Origin: Paenibacillus alkaliterrae
GTDB lineage: Bacteria > Bacillota > Bacilli > Paenibacillales > Paenibacillaceae
Length of the DNA: 64,000 nt
Assembly (NCBI RefSeq): GCF_021532375.1
Contig: NZ_JAKGAP010000010.1
Span: forward strand, 124,001 to 188,000
Reading direction: 5' to 3'
The notes under the pieces are model-generated. The model was given only the letters and a program-made list of their open reading frames with translations, ran no database searches and had not been told where the DNA came from. This document shows positions 17,138-26,584 of the stretch, one piece after another (the stretch's first letter is position 1; every line of letters begins with the position of its first letter). Position numbers and translations under genes: made by a program.

Positions 17138-19470
17138 TCTATCCCCCCCTGCTTGACGACGGCAAAGTCTTTCGGCTTTACAATCCATCCGTTTCCTGCA
17201 TACGGTTCCGCATTATAATTGACTACAATTCGTTTGCCGCCCGCATAGGACGTTTCGAAGACGCCGTCCGCTAACGAACGATGACCCGTAATAAATTGAT
17301 TCCGGACATCCCCCAGCGCTTCATTATACTGTTGGTATTGCATGGCCATCTCCTGCAGCCAATCTTTGTAATAGGTGCTGTAGAACTTCCCGAGCGACCT
17401 CGTTTTCAGCAATTGCTGCGACTTCGCATACGTGACGATGAATGACGGTACGGCTCCATATTCGATCCCTTTCAAGAAGGTTGTCTCATAATCGTCGCTG
17501 TCGTTTGCGTAATTGGCAGAATACGTGACAAGACCGTGCAAAGCGATTTGTACAAACGGAACCCCTCGATCGACGAACAGATCGTTGGAAATATCGTCGT
17601 TCAGCCCCTGAACGTGGTTAACATATTGCAGGGCGTATACATTGCCGTCCTCGACTTGAACATGGCCGAGCGCATTTTTCGTCGTTTCGAATATGCGCTG
17701 CTGAATTTGCTTCGTCTCTTCCCTTGTCGCGGCATAATTCTCATTGAAGTCCGTATTCAGGAGGGAACCTATTCCTTGACCGAACACATACCCATCGACA
17801 TGCAATGCTTGCGCATTGCTCAATTCATCCAGGATGACCTTCTCCGCGAACCTTGGACTGACGAACGTATTTTTCTTATCACTCCCTCGCGTATAATACT
17901 CCATCACCGAGGCTCCGATATCGCGCAGCCCGTCCCTGTTTCTTCGAAACCCGTCTTTTCCGGTATTGTTGAAGGAATAGGATGACGCATCAAGGTAAAC
18001 TTCATAGCCCTTCGCATGAGTAAAATCGACGAATTGCTGCATACCGTCATTTCCGCCCAGCTTGCTTGACAGAGGAAAGCTGCCGCCGTATTGGCTAAAC
18101 CCTTTTCTTTGCCAGCCTAAGTAGGTGATGGACATCCCTTCGATGCCGATCGTGTTCAATTCCTGAACGATTTCTTGTGCTTGGCGGGTCGTCGTAAGCG
18201 GCAAATAGGAGTCCCGCAGAAATCCGCGTTCCGAATCGGCGCCAAGCAAATGCAGCTGCAGTTCAAGCTTGTTTCCGTTCGCCTGAAGCGGCTGCATGCC
18301 GAGCTCTTCGGTCAAATATTGTCTGTACCGGGCAGCCATTTGGACATAATCGGCGTCCTTCCGACCGATCAAATAGTACCGAACGGAACGGTCCGACGCC
18401 GTTATATCTTTGGTGTAGGAAACGTACCCTGCCGTTTTTTTCGTATTCGTATATTGGTAATACATAAACCTGAAATTTTGCTCAGCTGTAACCCAGTTAT
18501 ACTGGCTGAAGGTTTTGGAAGGAGCCGCTACCAGGTTCGCATACTCCGAGCCGTCATGAATGACGCCGATCATGGCCTGTTTACCTGACTTTATGCCAAA
18601 GACGGGCATTCTGACCGGCTTTCGGATGGAGAAGATCGTATTGGCGCTATATGCCCAATCTGCGCCATAGACTCGTTCACTATAGTAATTGTTCGTGCCG
18701 CCGCGGTCCTTCTTGAACTCGACGATTGCGCCGGAGCCATCGGGCAGGAACAAATAACCGTTCTCCTCTTCAGAGGTTTGCGCTCCCAGGAATGGAAACA
18801 GCCGCACGGAGACAAGCCTGGCTTCATTGTCCTTTTTGGTTTTCAGCTCTGCCTCTGTGAATACTCTTTCGTCCTTCAGTCCGTCCTGCAAAATTTTGGT
18901 TTCTACGTAGTCGTCGCCTAGACGCACTTCCGCCGGAATCACAAAGCCCAGATCAGGAATTTCGTACTGTACCTTAAAGCCTTGACCGGTCGCTTCGAAT
19001 TTGGAGACGATCCCTTTCCCGTCCTTCAAATTGTCTTCCTTCGCCAAATCCTGCCGGACGTTAAATTCCACGTAACTGTACAGGAGCGGAGATTCCAAAT
19101 TGGCTTTCCATTTTCCCTGGTTTTCTTTCTCGATGTAGCCTTTCTCATCCGGGAACGATTTCCATACATGTCCCGTCCGTTTATCGGTAACCGTAAAATG
19201 TCCGGTACCCGAATTCGCCTTTAGCGTCAAATATTTGCTTTCCGCAATTTGTTTATATTCTCCCTTATCGAGATTAGGAGCTGCCGGTTTGACAACTGCG
19301 GAGGCTCCTGAAGTGTCCTTAGCTTCCGCGGCTTGCGCGGAAACCTTAACTTCATCTTGTTGTTTGTCCGCAAGAGGCCCGGCAATAGCGAAGCTTGCCA
19401 GAGCCGCAATTGAAACGATGCAAACCACAACCGTCATGAGACCCCGCTTTGAGACGAATAATCGTTTCAC
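17116..19470 (-). CDS. DUF5696 domain protein, secreted, function unknown
   Basis: This protein of 784 residues starts at GTG 19470 after AGGAGG; the frame continues another 67 codons upstream inside the neighbour gene and is not used. It has an N-terminal signal peptide (SKRGLMTVVVCIVSIAALASFAIAG) and then a long extracellular body. The first half (to about 300) is beta-rich, as in galactose-mutarotase-like modules of glycosidases. The second half has TIM-barrel-like features: GMSITYLGWQ, GYEVYLDASS, ALHVDGYVFGQG and VEDGNVYALQ, resembling retaining glycosidase strands. No catalytic activity is established to my knowledge. Its start overlaps the NHL-Yip1 stop by four bases (GTGA) and its end overlaps the permease. 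I infer a surface glycan-handling role. Confidence 0.88.
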   Translation of the reverse strand: MKRLFVSKRGLMTVVVCIVSIAALASFAIAGPLADKQQDEVKVSAQAAEAKDTSGASAVVKPAAPNLDKGEYKQIAESKYLTLKANSGTGHFTVTDKRTGHVWKSFPDEKGYIEKENQGKWKANLESPLLYSYVEFNVRQDLAKEDNLKDGKGIVSKFEATGQGFKVQYEIPDLGFVIPAEVRLGDDYVETKILQDGLKDERVFTEAELKTKKDNEARLVSVRLFPFLGAQTSEEENGYLFLPDGSGAIVEFKKDRGGTNNYYSERVYGADWAYSANTIFSIRKPVRMPVFGIKSGKQAMIGVIHDGSEYANLVAAPSKTFSQYNWVTAEQNFRFMYYQYTNTKKTAGYVSYTKDITASDRSVRYYLIGRKDADYVQMAARYRQYLTEELGMQPLQANGNKLELQLHLLGADSERGFLRDSYLPLTTTRQAQEIVQELNTIGIEGMSITYLGWQRKGFSQYGGSFPLSSKLGGNDGMQQFVDFTHAKGYEVYLDASSYSFNNTGKDGFRRNRDGLRDIGASVMEYYTRGSDKKNTFVSPRFAEKVILDELSNAQALHVDGYVFGQGIGSLLNTDFNENYAATREETKQIQQRIFETTKNALGHVQVEDGNVYALQYVNHVQGLNDDISNDLFVDRGVPFVQIALHGLVTYSANYANDSDDYETTFLKGIEYGAVPSFIVTYAKSQQLLKTRSLGKFYSTYYKDWLQEMAMQYQQYNEALGDVRNQFITGHRSLADGVFETSYAGGKRIVVNYNAEPYAGNGWIVKPKDFAVVKQGGIEWLKNGL

Positions 19471-21569
19471 TTCGACACCTCCTGATAAATCGTGTAAATG
19501 AAGCCGGCAAGCTCCGAAGCGAGTCCGAATACGATGAATACCAGCACCCATAAAATAACCATCGCAAGCAGCGTCAGCAGGATGTTGACGACCGTTTCGC
19601 CGACGCTGTAATTTTGCAATGATTGAATTTTCCAGAAGAAGAGCAGTCCGCACCAAATTAAAATTCCCCACTCGATAGCCTGATAGATCGAGCCTTCACT
19701 CAGCGTAAGCACATTGGAGATGAGCGCCAAAGGAAGAGCTAGCAATACAAACGGGAATAGCGCATAGGAGCTCCCTACAAAGACGTCTTTAAAGCGAGCC
19801 TCGCCTTGCTGGATCGTACCGATCAAGTAGTTGCAAACGACCCAAGACGTCCAGGAAACCAAAAATCCCGTCATGATTAAGCTTCCGTTAATATCGGCAG
19901 CCGGTTTCGGATTGAACGAAAACCCGGTATAGTACGTTTTGACAAGGAGAATCAGCACTGTGGAGCCAAGCAGCACAAATGCGCTTAAATATCCGCCGCG
20001 GTTCAAGAAACGGAGATCGCTGAATCCTTCGAGCGGATGCTTCAAAATGTAGAACGCATGCTTAAGCTGTCTCATCAACGTTTGCCGCAGCCATTTCCAA
20101 CGAAGGTTGGAAGGCAGGGCGATCTTATATTTTCGTTTCAATCTCGCCGCAATGAAAAACACGACGAGTGAAATGACCATGCTGTTGGCGATCAGGGAGA
20201 AGTGCTTTTGAAACCATAACAATCGAAGCTGCCAATAACTATCCGAATAGCCTTGACCATGCCCGGCAAGCTTATATAAGTCTTTCGCTTTCTCGTAATC
20301 GCCTTCGTTAAAAGCCGCTTGCGCCATTCCGTAATAGGCGGGCGAGAAAAGCGCGTTAAGCTTGACCACCTCTTCCCAGTTTTGCTCGCTCTCTTTGTAT
20401 TTGCCGCCTTGCGAAAGCATAAACGCTTGATGGATTGCGGCTCCGAGCTGCGTCGGTTTTAATTGCTGCACCAGATTTAAAGCATCGTCCAAAATAAACA
20501 GCTCATTGCGCGAGTTCGTTGCGACGGCAACCGGGCTTTGATTCAGCCCCATGATGGCCATCGAGGAAGTCGGGCTTTTCCAAAAAAACTGCAGTTTGCC
20601 GCTGGCGTCGTATTGAGATACCACGTTCAAATTTTTGTCGATTACCGTAATGTTTCCGTTTGCATCGACCGAAAGATCGGACAGCTGCACCTCTTTGTCT
20701 CTTTCTTCCTGCGAGAACGCGAGCTTCTCTCCGAAACTCAATTCCTTCCATACATTTTCACTGCGAATATTCAGCTTTTTCACTTGTTCCTTGGATGAGC
20801 CGGATACCGTATAAATAAAGCCCTGCCGGTCAATATCAATATTTCGGATAATGGGCGGCAGCAGCCTTACCTGTCTGCTAAGCTGCTCCTTGGTGTATAG
20901 AAGCTTTCGAACCACGTCCATCACTTTAACTTCCGTGGCATTCGCTCCGAAAAACCCGAAAAATTGTCCGCCCGGCTCGAATTGGATAACGCCTTGATAG
21001 CTTCCTTTGGAAACGACATAAACAAATCCTCTGCTGTCGACAACCATATTCGTCGGTTCGTAAATGAAAGTCTCGTTAATCAAGCTTGACTGCGGACGCG
21101 CAAACTCTTGTTGAAGCTGCAGCTTTTTATCAAGCTTGACGACACGCTTATTTCCCGTATCGGCGATATAGATGTCCCCGTTTTCCGCTGCAAAAACACC
21201 TTGCGGGCTCTTCAAAGGACTTTCCGGCACTTTGATTTCCTGCACAAAAGTCCCATCTGCGGCAAAATGAACGATCCGGTCGTTATCCGTATCTGCGATG
21301 TAAATGTGATCGTTCCCGTCAATAAAGATGTCCTGCGGCCTTTTGAGCGGCGAGTAAACCATCTCGCCATTGCCGTTATCGACATAGATATCCTTCGCGA
21401 CAACCCCTGCCGGGATATAAGCCGGCCGCGTAGGAATACTCCGGCCGTTACTATCCTCGAAGAACGTTCTATAAGGCACATCCGCGTTTGCCTTCGCCGG
21501 TATGAATGCAATTGAAATCAAGCAAACGAGCCCCAAGCATATCATCCATTTGCTTAGATTTAGTTTCAT
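19467..21569 (-). CDS. NHL-repeat, TPR and Yip1-domain membrane protein
   Basis: This 700-residue chimera has a signal peptide (1-29, cut near AKANA-D), then repeated NHL/beta-propeller strands (about 70-370; PQDIFIDGNDHIYIADTDNDRI and PQGVFAAENGDIYIADTGNKRV are clear units), a TPR-like segment (about 385-440; AYYGMAQAAFNEGDYEKAKDLY), a membrane helix near 455, a cytoplasmic basic stretch and a C-terminal Yip1-type bundle of five or so helices. The extracellular propeller with an internal membrane domain suggests a scaffold or sensor beside the transporter. ATG 21569 follows CGGAGG. It lies between the two permease sets and overlaps the DUF5696 gene by four bases. Confidence 0.9.
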   Translation of the reverse strand: MKLNLSKWMICLGLVCLISIAFIPAKANADVPYRTFFEDSNGRSIPTRPAYIPAGVVAKDIYVDNGNGEMVYSPLKRPQDIFIDGNDHIYIADTDNDRIVHFAADGTFVQEIKVPESPLKSPQGVFAAENGDIYIADTGNKRVVKLDKKLQLQQEFARPQSSLINETFIYEPTNMVVDSRGFVYVVSKGSYQGVIQFEPGGQFFGFFGANATEVKVMDVVRKLLYTKEQLSRQVRLLPPIIRNIDIDRQGFIYTVSGSSKEQVKKLNIRSENVWKELSFGEKLAFSQEERDKEVQLSDLSVDANGNITVIDKNLNVVSQYDASGKLQFFWKSPTSSMAIMGLNQSPVAVATNSRNELFILDDALNLVQQLKPTQLGAAIHQAFMLSQGGKYKESEQNWEEVVKLNALFSPAYYGMAQAAFNEGDYEKAKDLYKLAGHGQGYSDSYWQLRLLWFQKHFSLIANSMVISLVVFFIAARLKRKYKIALPSNLRWKWLRQTLMRQLKHAFYILKHPLEGFSDLRFLNRGGYLSAFVLLGSTVLILLVKTYYTGFSFNPKPAADINGSLIMTGFLVSWTSWVVCNYLIGTIQQGEARFKDVFVGSSYALFPFVLLALPLALISNVLTLSEGSIYQAIEWGILIWCGLLFFWKIQSLQNYSVGETVVNILLTLLAMVILWVLVFIVFGLASELAGFIYTIYQEVSK

Positions 21570-21619
21570 CGTTTAACCTCCGTTATCCCGCCAAGCCCAG
21601 CGATCGATTGCTTCCTTCA

Positions 21620-22531
21620 TTACTTGATTCCCGAATGCGCCATTGTGGAGATGACTTTCCGCTGGGACAGCAGGAATATGATCAACGAAGGCAAAAACAT
21701 AATTAATGCCCCTGCCGCTGCTGCACCTTGTCTGGCAACCGAGTTTGCCAAATTGGAGGTTAGCGTACTCATATAGAAGGGAAGCGTCTTCATGGCATCT
21801 TCCTGCATAAATAACGTTGACGTCTCCGCATTCCCCCACGCGTTCTGAAACGCTAAAATCGTGATCGTCGCGATCGCCGGCATCACCATCGGGGTGACAA
21901 TCCGCATGAAAATGCCGAATTCGGTCGTGCCGTCCATTTTGGCCGCCTCGATCATTTCATTCGGGACCTGATCGATAAACTGTTTAATTAGAAAGACGCC
22001 GACCGGCATCGCGATCATCGGCAATACATGCCCGAAATAACTGTTCATAATACCAAGACTTTGCACGACAACGTATCGGGGAATCGCGATCGTCTCCGGA
22101 GCAAACAAGAGCGAGGCGATGATCGAGCCGAATATGAGCTTCGAGCCGGGAAATCGATGTTTCGATAGGGCATACGCGCATATAGCGCCTGTTGCGACCA
22201 TTCCGACCGTAGCCAGGAAGGTGACGATGATACTGTTGAGCATATACCGCGATGCGGGCACGAACGTGCTTTGCGTAAGCGAAAGCAGCTCGATAAAGTT
22301 CTGGAACGTCGGATTCCGCACGATAAATGTAGGCGGAAACTGAAACAATTCATGCAGCGGCTTAAAGGCGTGATTAAAGACATACACGATCGGCAGAAGC
22401 ATGAATACGGAGAGGAGCGTCAGAAACAAAACGATGAACTGCTGCGTACGGTCGAATCTTTTGACGGCGTGCATAAATTCTTTCCGCTTCCAGTAAAGCC
22501 GCTGCAGCATTTTATTGTTGATTTCGCGCAT
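21620..22531 (-). CDS. Carbohydrate ABC transporter permease (MalG type), first set
   Basis: This 303-residue membrane permease has a basic N-terminus, six predicted helices and the EAA loop EAAKMDGTTEFGIFMRIVTP. ATG 22531 overlaps the stop codon of the MalF-type gene by one base (TAATG) after GGAGGGGG. It pairs with 22531-23517 and the large receptor 23507-26509. The NHL-Yip1 gene follows 50 bases later. Confidence 0.93.
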   Translation of the reverse strand: MREINNKMLQRLYWKRKEFMHAVKRFDRTQQFIVLFLTLLSVFMLLPIVYVFNHAFKPLHELFQFPPTFIVRNPTFQNFIELLSLTQSTFVPASRYMLNSIIVTFLATVGMVATGAICAYALSKHRFPGSKLIFGSIIASLLFAPETIAIPRYVVVQSLGIMNSYFGHVLPMIAMPVGVFLIKQFIDQVPNEMIEAAKMDGTTEFGIFMRIVTPMVMPAIATITILAFQNAWGNAETSTLFMQEDAMKTLPFYMSTLTSNLANSVARQGAAAAGALIMFLPSLIIFLLSQRKVISTMAHSGIK

Positions 22532-23517
22532 TATTCCCCCTCCTTAGGAGCGAACAGATAGCCGAACATCCGGCTTAATACATAACATACCACCAGCAGC
22601 ACGACCGATATGGCGCTGGCATAGCCAAGCTCATAACGGATAAAACCGTAATCGTCGATATGGTTGATCATTAGCTGTCCGGCATAGCCTGGGGTCGGAT
22701 TGGCGCCTGACAGCTGGGTTCCAATGGCGCCGGATTTCAGCGTATACACGATCGACATAATGGCGGCAAACATCATCTGCGGCTTCATCAACGGCACGGT
22801 AATGTGCCAAATTTCCTGCAGCCTGCTCGATATGCCGTCAATTCGTCCGGCTTCGTACATTTGTTTGTCGACGTTCAATATGCCGGCCAGGATGGCCAGA
22901 AACCCGATCCCCATACTGGCCCAAATCGAGACGATGATCATGACGTTCATCAAAAATTCGCTGTCTTGCACGAAGAGGACCGGTTTCTCAATAATGCCCC
23001 ACTTCAACAGAAAACTGTTCAAATAGCCGGTCCGGTCTCCGGTAAACATGACTTGCCATACGACAGTCATCGCGATTCCCGCCGTTAAGGACGGCGCATA
23101 AATGGCGAGCGCATATCCGGTCCGCAAGGTCCCCGGAAGCTGCGCGATCAGCCATGCCAGGAAGAAAGCGCAAATATAGCCGAGCGGTCCGACAAATAAG
23201 GCAAACTTAAAAGAATTAGGCACGACATGCTGTAGAAAAATGATATCTTGGGAAAACAAGTTTTGATAATTCATCCACCCGACCCATGTAGGGAACTGAA
23301 TGGCATTAAAGTAAGTGAAGCCGAGCAGCACGCCGGCAACAATCGGAATAAGAATGAATAATACAAACATGACATAAAACGGAGCGATAAACAGGTAGGA
23401 CAGACGGCTCTTCCAAATCTCTGCCGCCAAATCCATTATTTTGCGCGTCATTTTGCTTCCGGTTCCTACAGAAGTATCGGTGTTTCGCCGTGAACGGATT
23501 TGCATATTATTCGACAT
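22531..23517 (-). CDS. Sugar ABC transporter permease (MalF type), first set
   Basis: This permease has about 328 residues and an EAA-type loop (YEAGRIDGISSRLQEIWHIT). ATG 23517 follows AAAGGAG and overlaps the end of the receptor gene by 11 bases; the frame runs 15 codons further up but without a site. The overlap on both sides (receptor before, MalG type after) shows that the three genes are a translationally coupled unit. Confidence 0.93.
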   Translation of the reverse strand: MSNNMQIRSRRNTDTSVGTGSKMTRKIMDLAAEIWKSRLSYLFIAPFYVMFVLFILIPIVAGVLLGFTYFNAIQFPTWVGWMNYQNLFSQDIIFLQHVVPNSFKFALFVGPLGYICAFFLAWLIAQLPGTLRTGYALAIYAPSLTAGIAMTVVWQVMFTGDRTGYLNSFLLKWGIIEKPVLFVQDSEFLMNVMIIVSIWASMGIGFLAILAGILNVDKQMYEAGRIDGISSRLQEIWHITVPLMKPQMMFAAIMSIVYTLKSGAIGTQLSGANPTPGYAGQLMINHIDDYGFIRYELGYASAISVVLLVVCYVLSRMFGYLFAPKEGE

Positions 23518-26509
23518 CGATATCCGCTCCTTTCCATGGCTCCAGTATCTGCGGCAGATCAAGCGTTCTGACTACATTTCCGGTTGCATCCCTGAAGTGA
23601 AACTCCTGCTGTTTTCGGACAAGCTCGCGGGTAATCGCTTTAATTCCTTTCTCCAGCGCGATTCGCGGCGTCTCCAACGCATGACTGTCCGGTACGACCG
23701 CGCGGTTCCACGCATTGGCCAGCTCACGGGTCGACATATAGCCGCCCGGTACATTCGGGACGTCCTTTATCCATTTCCACTGCTCCAGGATGACCTTCAA
23801 ATCTTCCTTTTTCCATGGCATGTTGATAAATGCCTGTACGTTCGCCGTATTCCAGCGGAAAGCTTCGCCACGGAACTGCTCCATATTCAGGCCATATTCG
23901 GTTTGAGTTTCATCTGAAAGATACCATTGCAGAAATTTCCAAGCGATGTCGCGTTTATGCTCCGGAGTATCATTAAACAGCATAGCACTGGTCGGATTGC
24001 TTCCCGCGGCCCATCTGACAATCGATCCGTCCGGCTGCCGCGTTCCGGGAATCGGGGCGATCGCCCATTCGTTCAAAATATCCGGCGCAGCTACCATCAG
24101 CTGCATGTACATATTGAAATCGGCGATGCCGATCGGCATCGTTCCGGCTCTAAACTGGTTGTAGAAGCTTTGCACCTGCCGCTCGAGTCCGTGAATATTA
24201 AATAAATCCGTCCATTTCTTAAACGCGTCGAAAGCTTCCGGTTTGTTCAGCGCAGTCGACATCCCGTCCGGCGTATAAATTTCGGCACCGTTCTGAAAAA
24301 ACATCGACGAGAAGTCTTCCGGAGGAACATGGAAATTGTACTGCTTTTGCAGCAGCGTCGGAATCATCTTGTACACGTCATCCCATGTATCCGGCACTTG
24401 CAGATCAAGCTCCCCCAGAATATCTTTCCGGTAAAACAACACTTTGAAGCTGGTCGTTTCGGGAATGCCGTAATGCCCGCCATTGTAAAAGAACGGCAGC
24501 ATCGCGCCGGGATGATACTTGGCGATCAGCTCATCGCCGCCGGGCAGCGTTTGGAGATTCAGCGCCGCTCCTCTTAACGCCATCTCAAACGGCATGACTC
24601 CCGGAATTCCGAGCGCGACATCCGGCAAGATTCCCGAGGCTTTCGCAAGAATCAGCAAGTCGGGCGACTGAACCAGGTTCACCTTTACCTTCACGCCGTA
24701 TTCCGGGGTGAACGTCTCGTCGGCAATCATCTGCAGCTCATCAACATAGTCCCTCCCCATCATCATCCAGACGTTCAATACGTCGCCGTTTTGCTCGCCA
24801 AGCCGGTTCCGGTCCTCGAACGAGTACATCAGCGTCGCGAACATTCCCTTCGCTTTCTCGAAAAAATGGGCTTCCATTCTTGGAAAAGAAGACTCTGCAG
24901 GCGTGATGTAAAGCTTATCGATCTGCAGTGGAGCATCCATAAAGTTCCGGTATTGCTCCTGCAGCTGTTCCAATACGGCTCCCAGCGTCAAATGGCTGGT
25001 AGCAATTTTTTCCGGCTTATGCAGCAGCTCCTCGATATCCTTTGCGCTGGAGCGGTACGTCTGGGCAACGATGTCGACTTCTTTATTGATTTCCCTCAGC
25101 TTTTCGACCTGTTCGGTAAGCTGATCTTTTATTTGCTTCAAGCTGTCCGTGACGCCGGGCATATCCTTCTCGACATCCCATACGCGAAACTGGTCGTCTT
25201 GACGGTTTCCCGTAGCGGATTTGATTTGTTCCAACACCGCTTTCAGCGAAGCGACCATTTGTTCGACTTTCGCGATGACCGGCATGTATGGCTCATAACC
25301 GGCCTCCATCGAGATGGAATGCTTCCCTTTCTTTAAATAAAACTCCAACGGCTGCCCATCGCCGTTTTCGATCGTATACCCGCGCCAACCGGAGGCGTAT
25401 GGAATTTGATAGGATTGCAGTTCTTTGAACGGAATTTCCCCATCGATGTAAATCGTCCTGGAAACGGACAAGTTTTTTCGAAGATTTTGATTTGCGCGCA
25501 TGCCGATCTTATACAGCCCGTCCTCGGGCGCTTCAAATTCCCAGCTGACCGCATGTCCGCCTTTGTACCAGCCCCATGCTCCCAGCGTGTTGTACGATTT
25601 TTTTTTGAATGACTTCGGGGTCGTGAACGCATCCCGGTCATACTGCGCCTGGATGGAGGTCGAATTTTTTTTACTGAATTGTTCCGCTTCAATGATGATG
25701 CTTTCTTTGCTCATTGACGACGCGGCAGGATAGCTCTTCTTCACTTCCTCGTAAAAGGGAATTTCGGCGGGAGGCTTAATCGTAAACGACTTAATCGCCA
25801 TAGGCTGCTGCGAAACATGAATGCGCATCGTGTTCCGGCCTTTCTGCAAATGCCAGAGCAGCGGAAGCGCGTATGCCCCGTCGGAATCGCGGAACGGCTT
25901 CGATTTCCATCCCTCGATCTCATCGATCGAGGATTGAAGCTGATTGCCGTCGGCATCGAACCTGGGAGGATCGTTTTGGAATTCCCGTTCGAACGACATC
26001 GAACGCGCTTCCCGGAACGGATAAACGCCATTTACTTGCGCCGATAAAATCGATGAACGCCGTTTTTTCCGGTTGTCATCCAACAGCGGGAAATAATCGG
26101 CGACGATCTCATACAGCCCTTCCTGATCGACTTCAATTTCATACTCCACCCAGCCTTTGGCAGACGACCAGAGGAGAACATCGGCCTGTCCTTGGTACGT
26201 ACCGGCTGTTACGGCTGCATCTTCGGACTTGCTCGAATAGTCTGCGGCCTGGATAATGGTTTGGGTTTCTCCGGAAGGAATCTTATCGCTTTCCCGCTTC
26301 TTGCGCACTTCATAATAATATGGCTCCTTCTGGTCCGACGGAGCGCTCTCTATCAAATCGACGGACATGCCTGCGGCCCGCTCTGACTCGGCATGAGCGG
26401 TTCGATCACTGCCCGTCCGACCCGGCATATTCGAGGTACCGATCAACGTAATCGACAGAAAAAGGATTAACAATCGGAAACCAGGACGTTTTCTCTTTCC
26501 CCCTGCCAT
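23507..26509 (-). CDS. Very large extracellular receptor: two carbohydrate-binding-like modules fused to a solute-binding protein
   Basis: This protein of 1000 residues is more than twice the usual receptor length. It has a signal peptide (about 10-40, cut near AHA-E) with no lipobox, so no lipid anchor is seen. Two beta-sandwich modules resembling CBM6/CBM35 follow: about 85-250 (WVEYEIEVDQEGLYEIVADY) and about 270-415 (IIIEAEQFSKK, AVSWEFEAPEDGLYKIGMRA). A helical, coiled-coil-like stretch spans about 420-545, then the SBP_bac_1 domain from about 560 (NVWMMMGRDYVDELQMIAD) to near 960. ATG 26509 follows AGGAGG; TTG one codon up is the alternative. I infer that the modules hold the glycan at the surface while the receptor domain passes it to the permeases. 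Confidence 0.9.
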   Translation of the reverse strand: MAGGKRKRPGFRLLILFLSITLIGTSNMPGRTGSDRTAHAESERAAGMSVDLIESAPSDQKEPYYYEVRKKRESDKIPSGETQTIIQAADYSSKSEDAAVTAGTYQGQADVLLWSSAKGWVEYEIEVDQEGLYEIVADYFPLLDDNRKKRRSSILSAQVNGVYPFREARSMSFEREFQNDPPRFDADGNQLQSSIDEIEGWKSKPFRDSDGAYALPLLWHLQKGRNTMRIHVSQQPMAIKSFTIKPPAEIPFYEEVKKSYPAASSMSKESIIIEAEQFSKKNSTSIQAQYDRDAFTTPKSFKKKSYNTLGAWGWYKGGHAVSWEFEAPEDGLYKIGMRANQNLRKNLSVSRTIYIDGEIPFKELQSYQIPYASGWRGYTIENGDGQPLEFYLKKGKHSISMEAGYEPYMPVIAKVEQMVASLKAVLEQIKSATGNRQDDQFRVWDVEKDMPGVTDSLKQIKDQLTEQVEKLREINKEVDIVAQTYRSSAKDIEELLHKPEKIATSHLTLGAVLEQLQEQYRNFMDAPLQIDKLYITPAESSFPRMEAHFFEKAKGMFATLMYSFEDRNRLGEQNGDVLNVWMMMGRDYVDELQMIADETFTPEYGVKVKVNLVQSPDLLILAKASGILPDVALGIPGVMPFEMALRGAALNLQTLPGGDELIAKYHPGAMLPFFYNGGHYGIPETTSFKVLFYRKDILGELDLQVPDTWDDVYKMIPTLLQKQYNFHVPPEDFSSMFFQNGAEIYTPDGMSTALNKPEAFDAFKKWTDLFNIHGLERQVQSFYNQFRAGTMPIGIADFNMYMQLMVAAPDILNEWAIAPIPGTRQPDGSIVRWAAGSNPTSAMLFNDTPEHKRDIAWKFLQWYLSDETQTEYGLNMEQFRGEAFRWNTANVQAFINMPWKKEDLKVILEQWKWIKDVPNVPGGYMSTRELANAWNRAVVPDSHALETPRIALEKGIKAITRELVRKQQEFHFRDATGNVVRTLDLPQILEPWKGADIDVE

Positions 26510-26584
26510 CAACTTGTCCTCCTAAAAGTTTTTGCGTGCATCGCCCGACGTCAGTAAAGCAAAAACCCGCTTCGGAAGCATCCG

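Noticed and set aside
24791..25336. Plus-strand open frame (181 codons) opposite the giant receptor
   Set aside because: Antisense to a supported gene; no site or domain.
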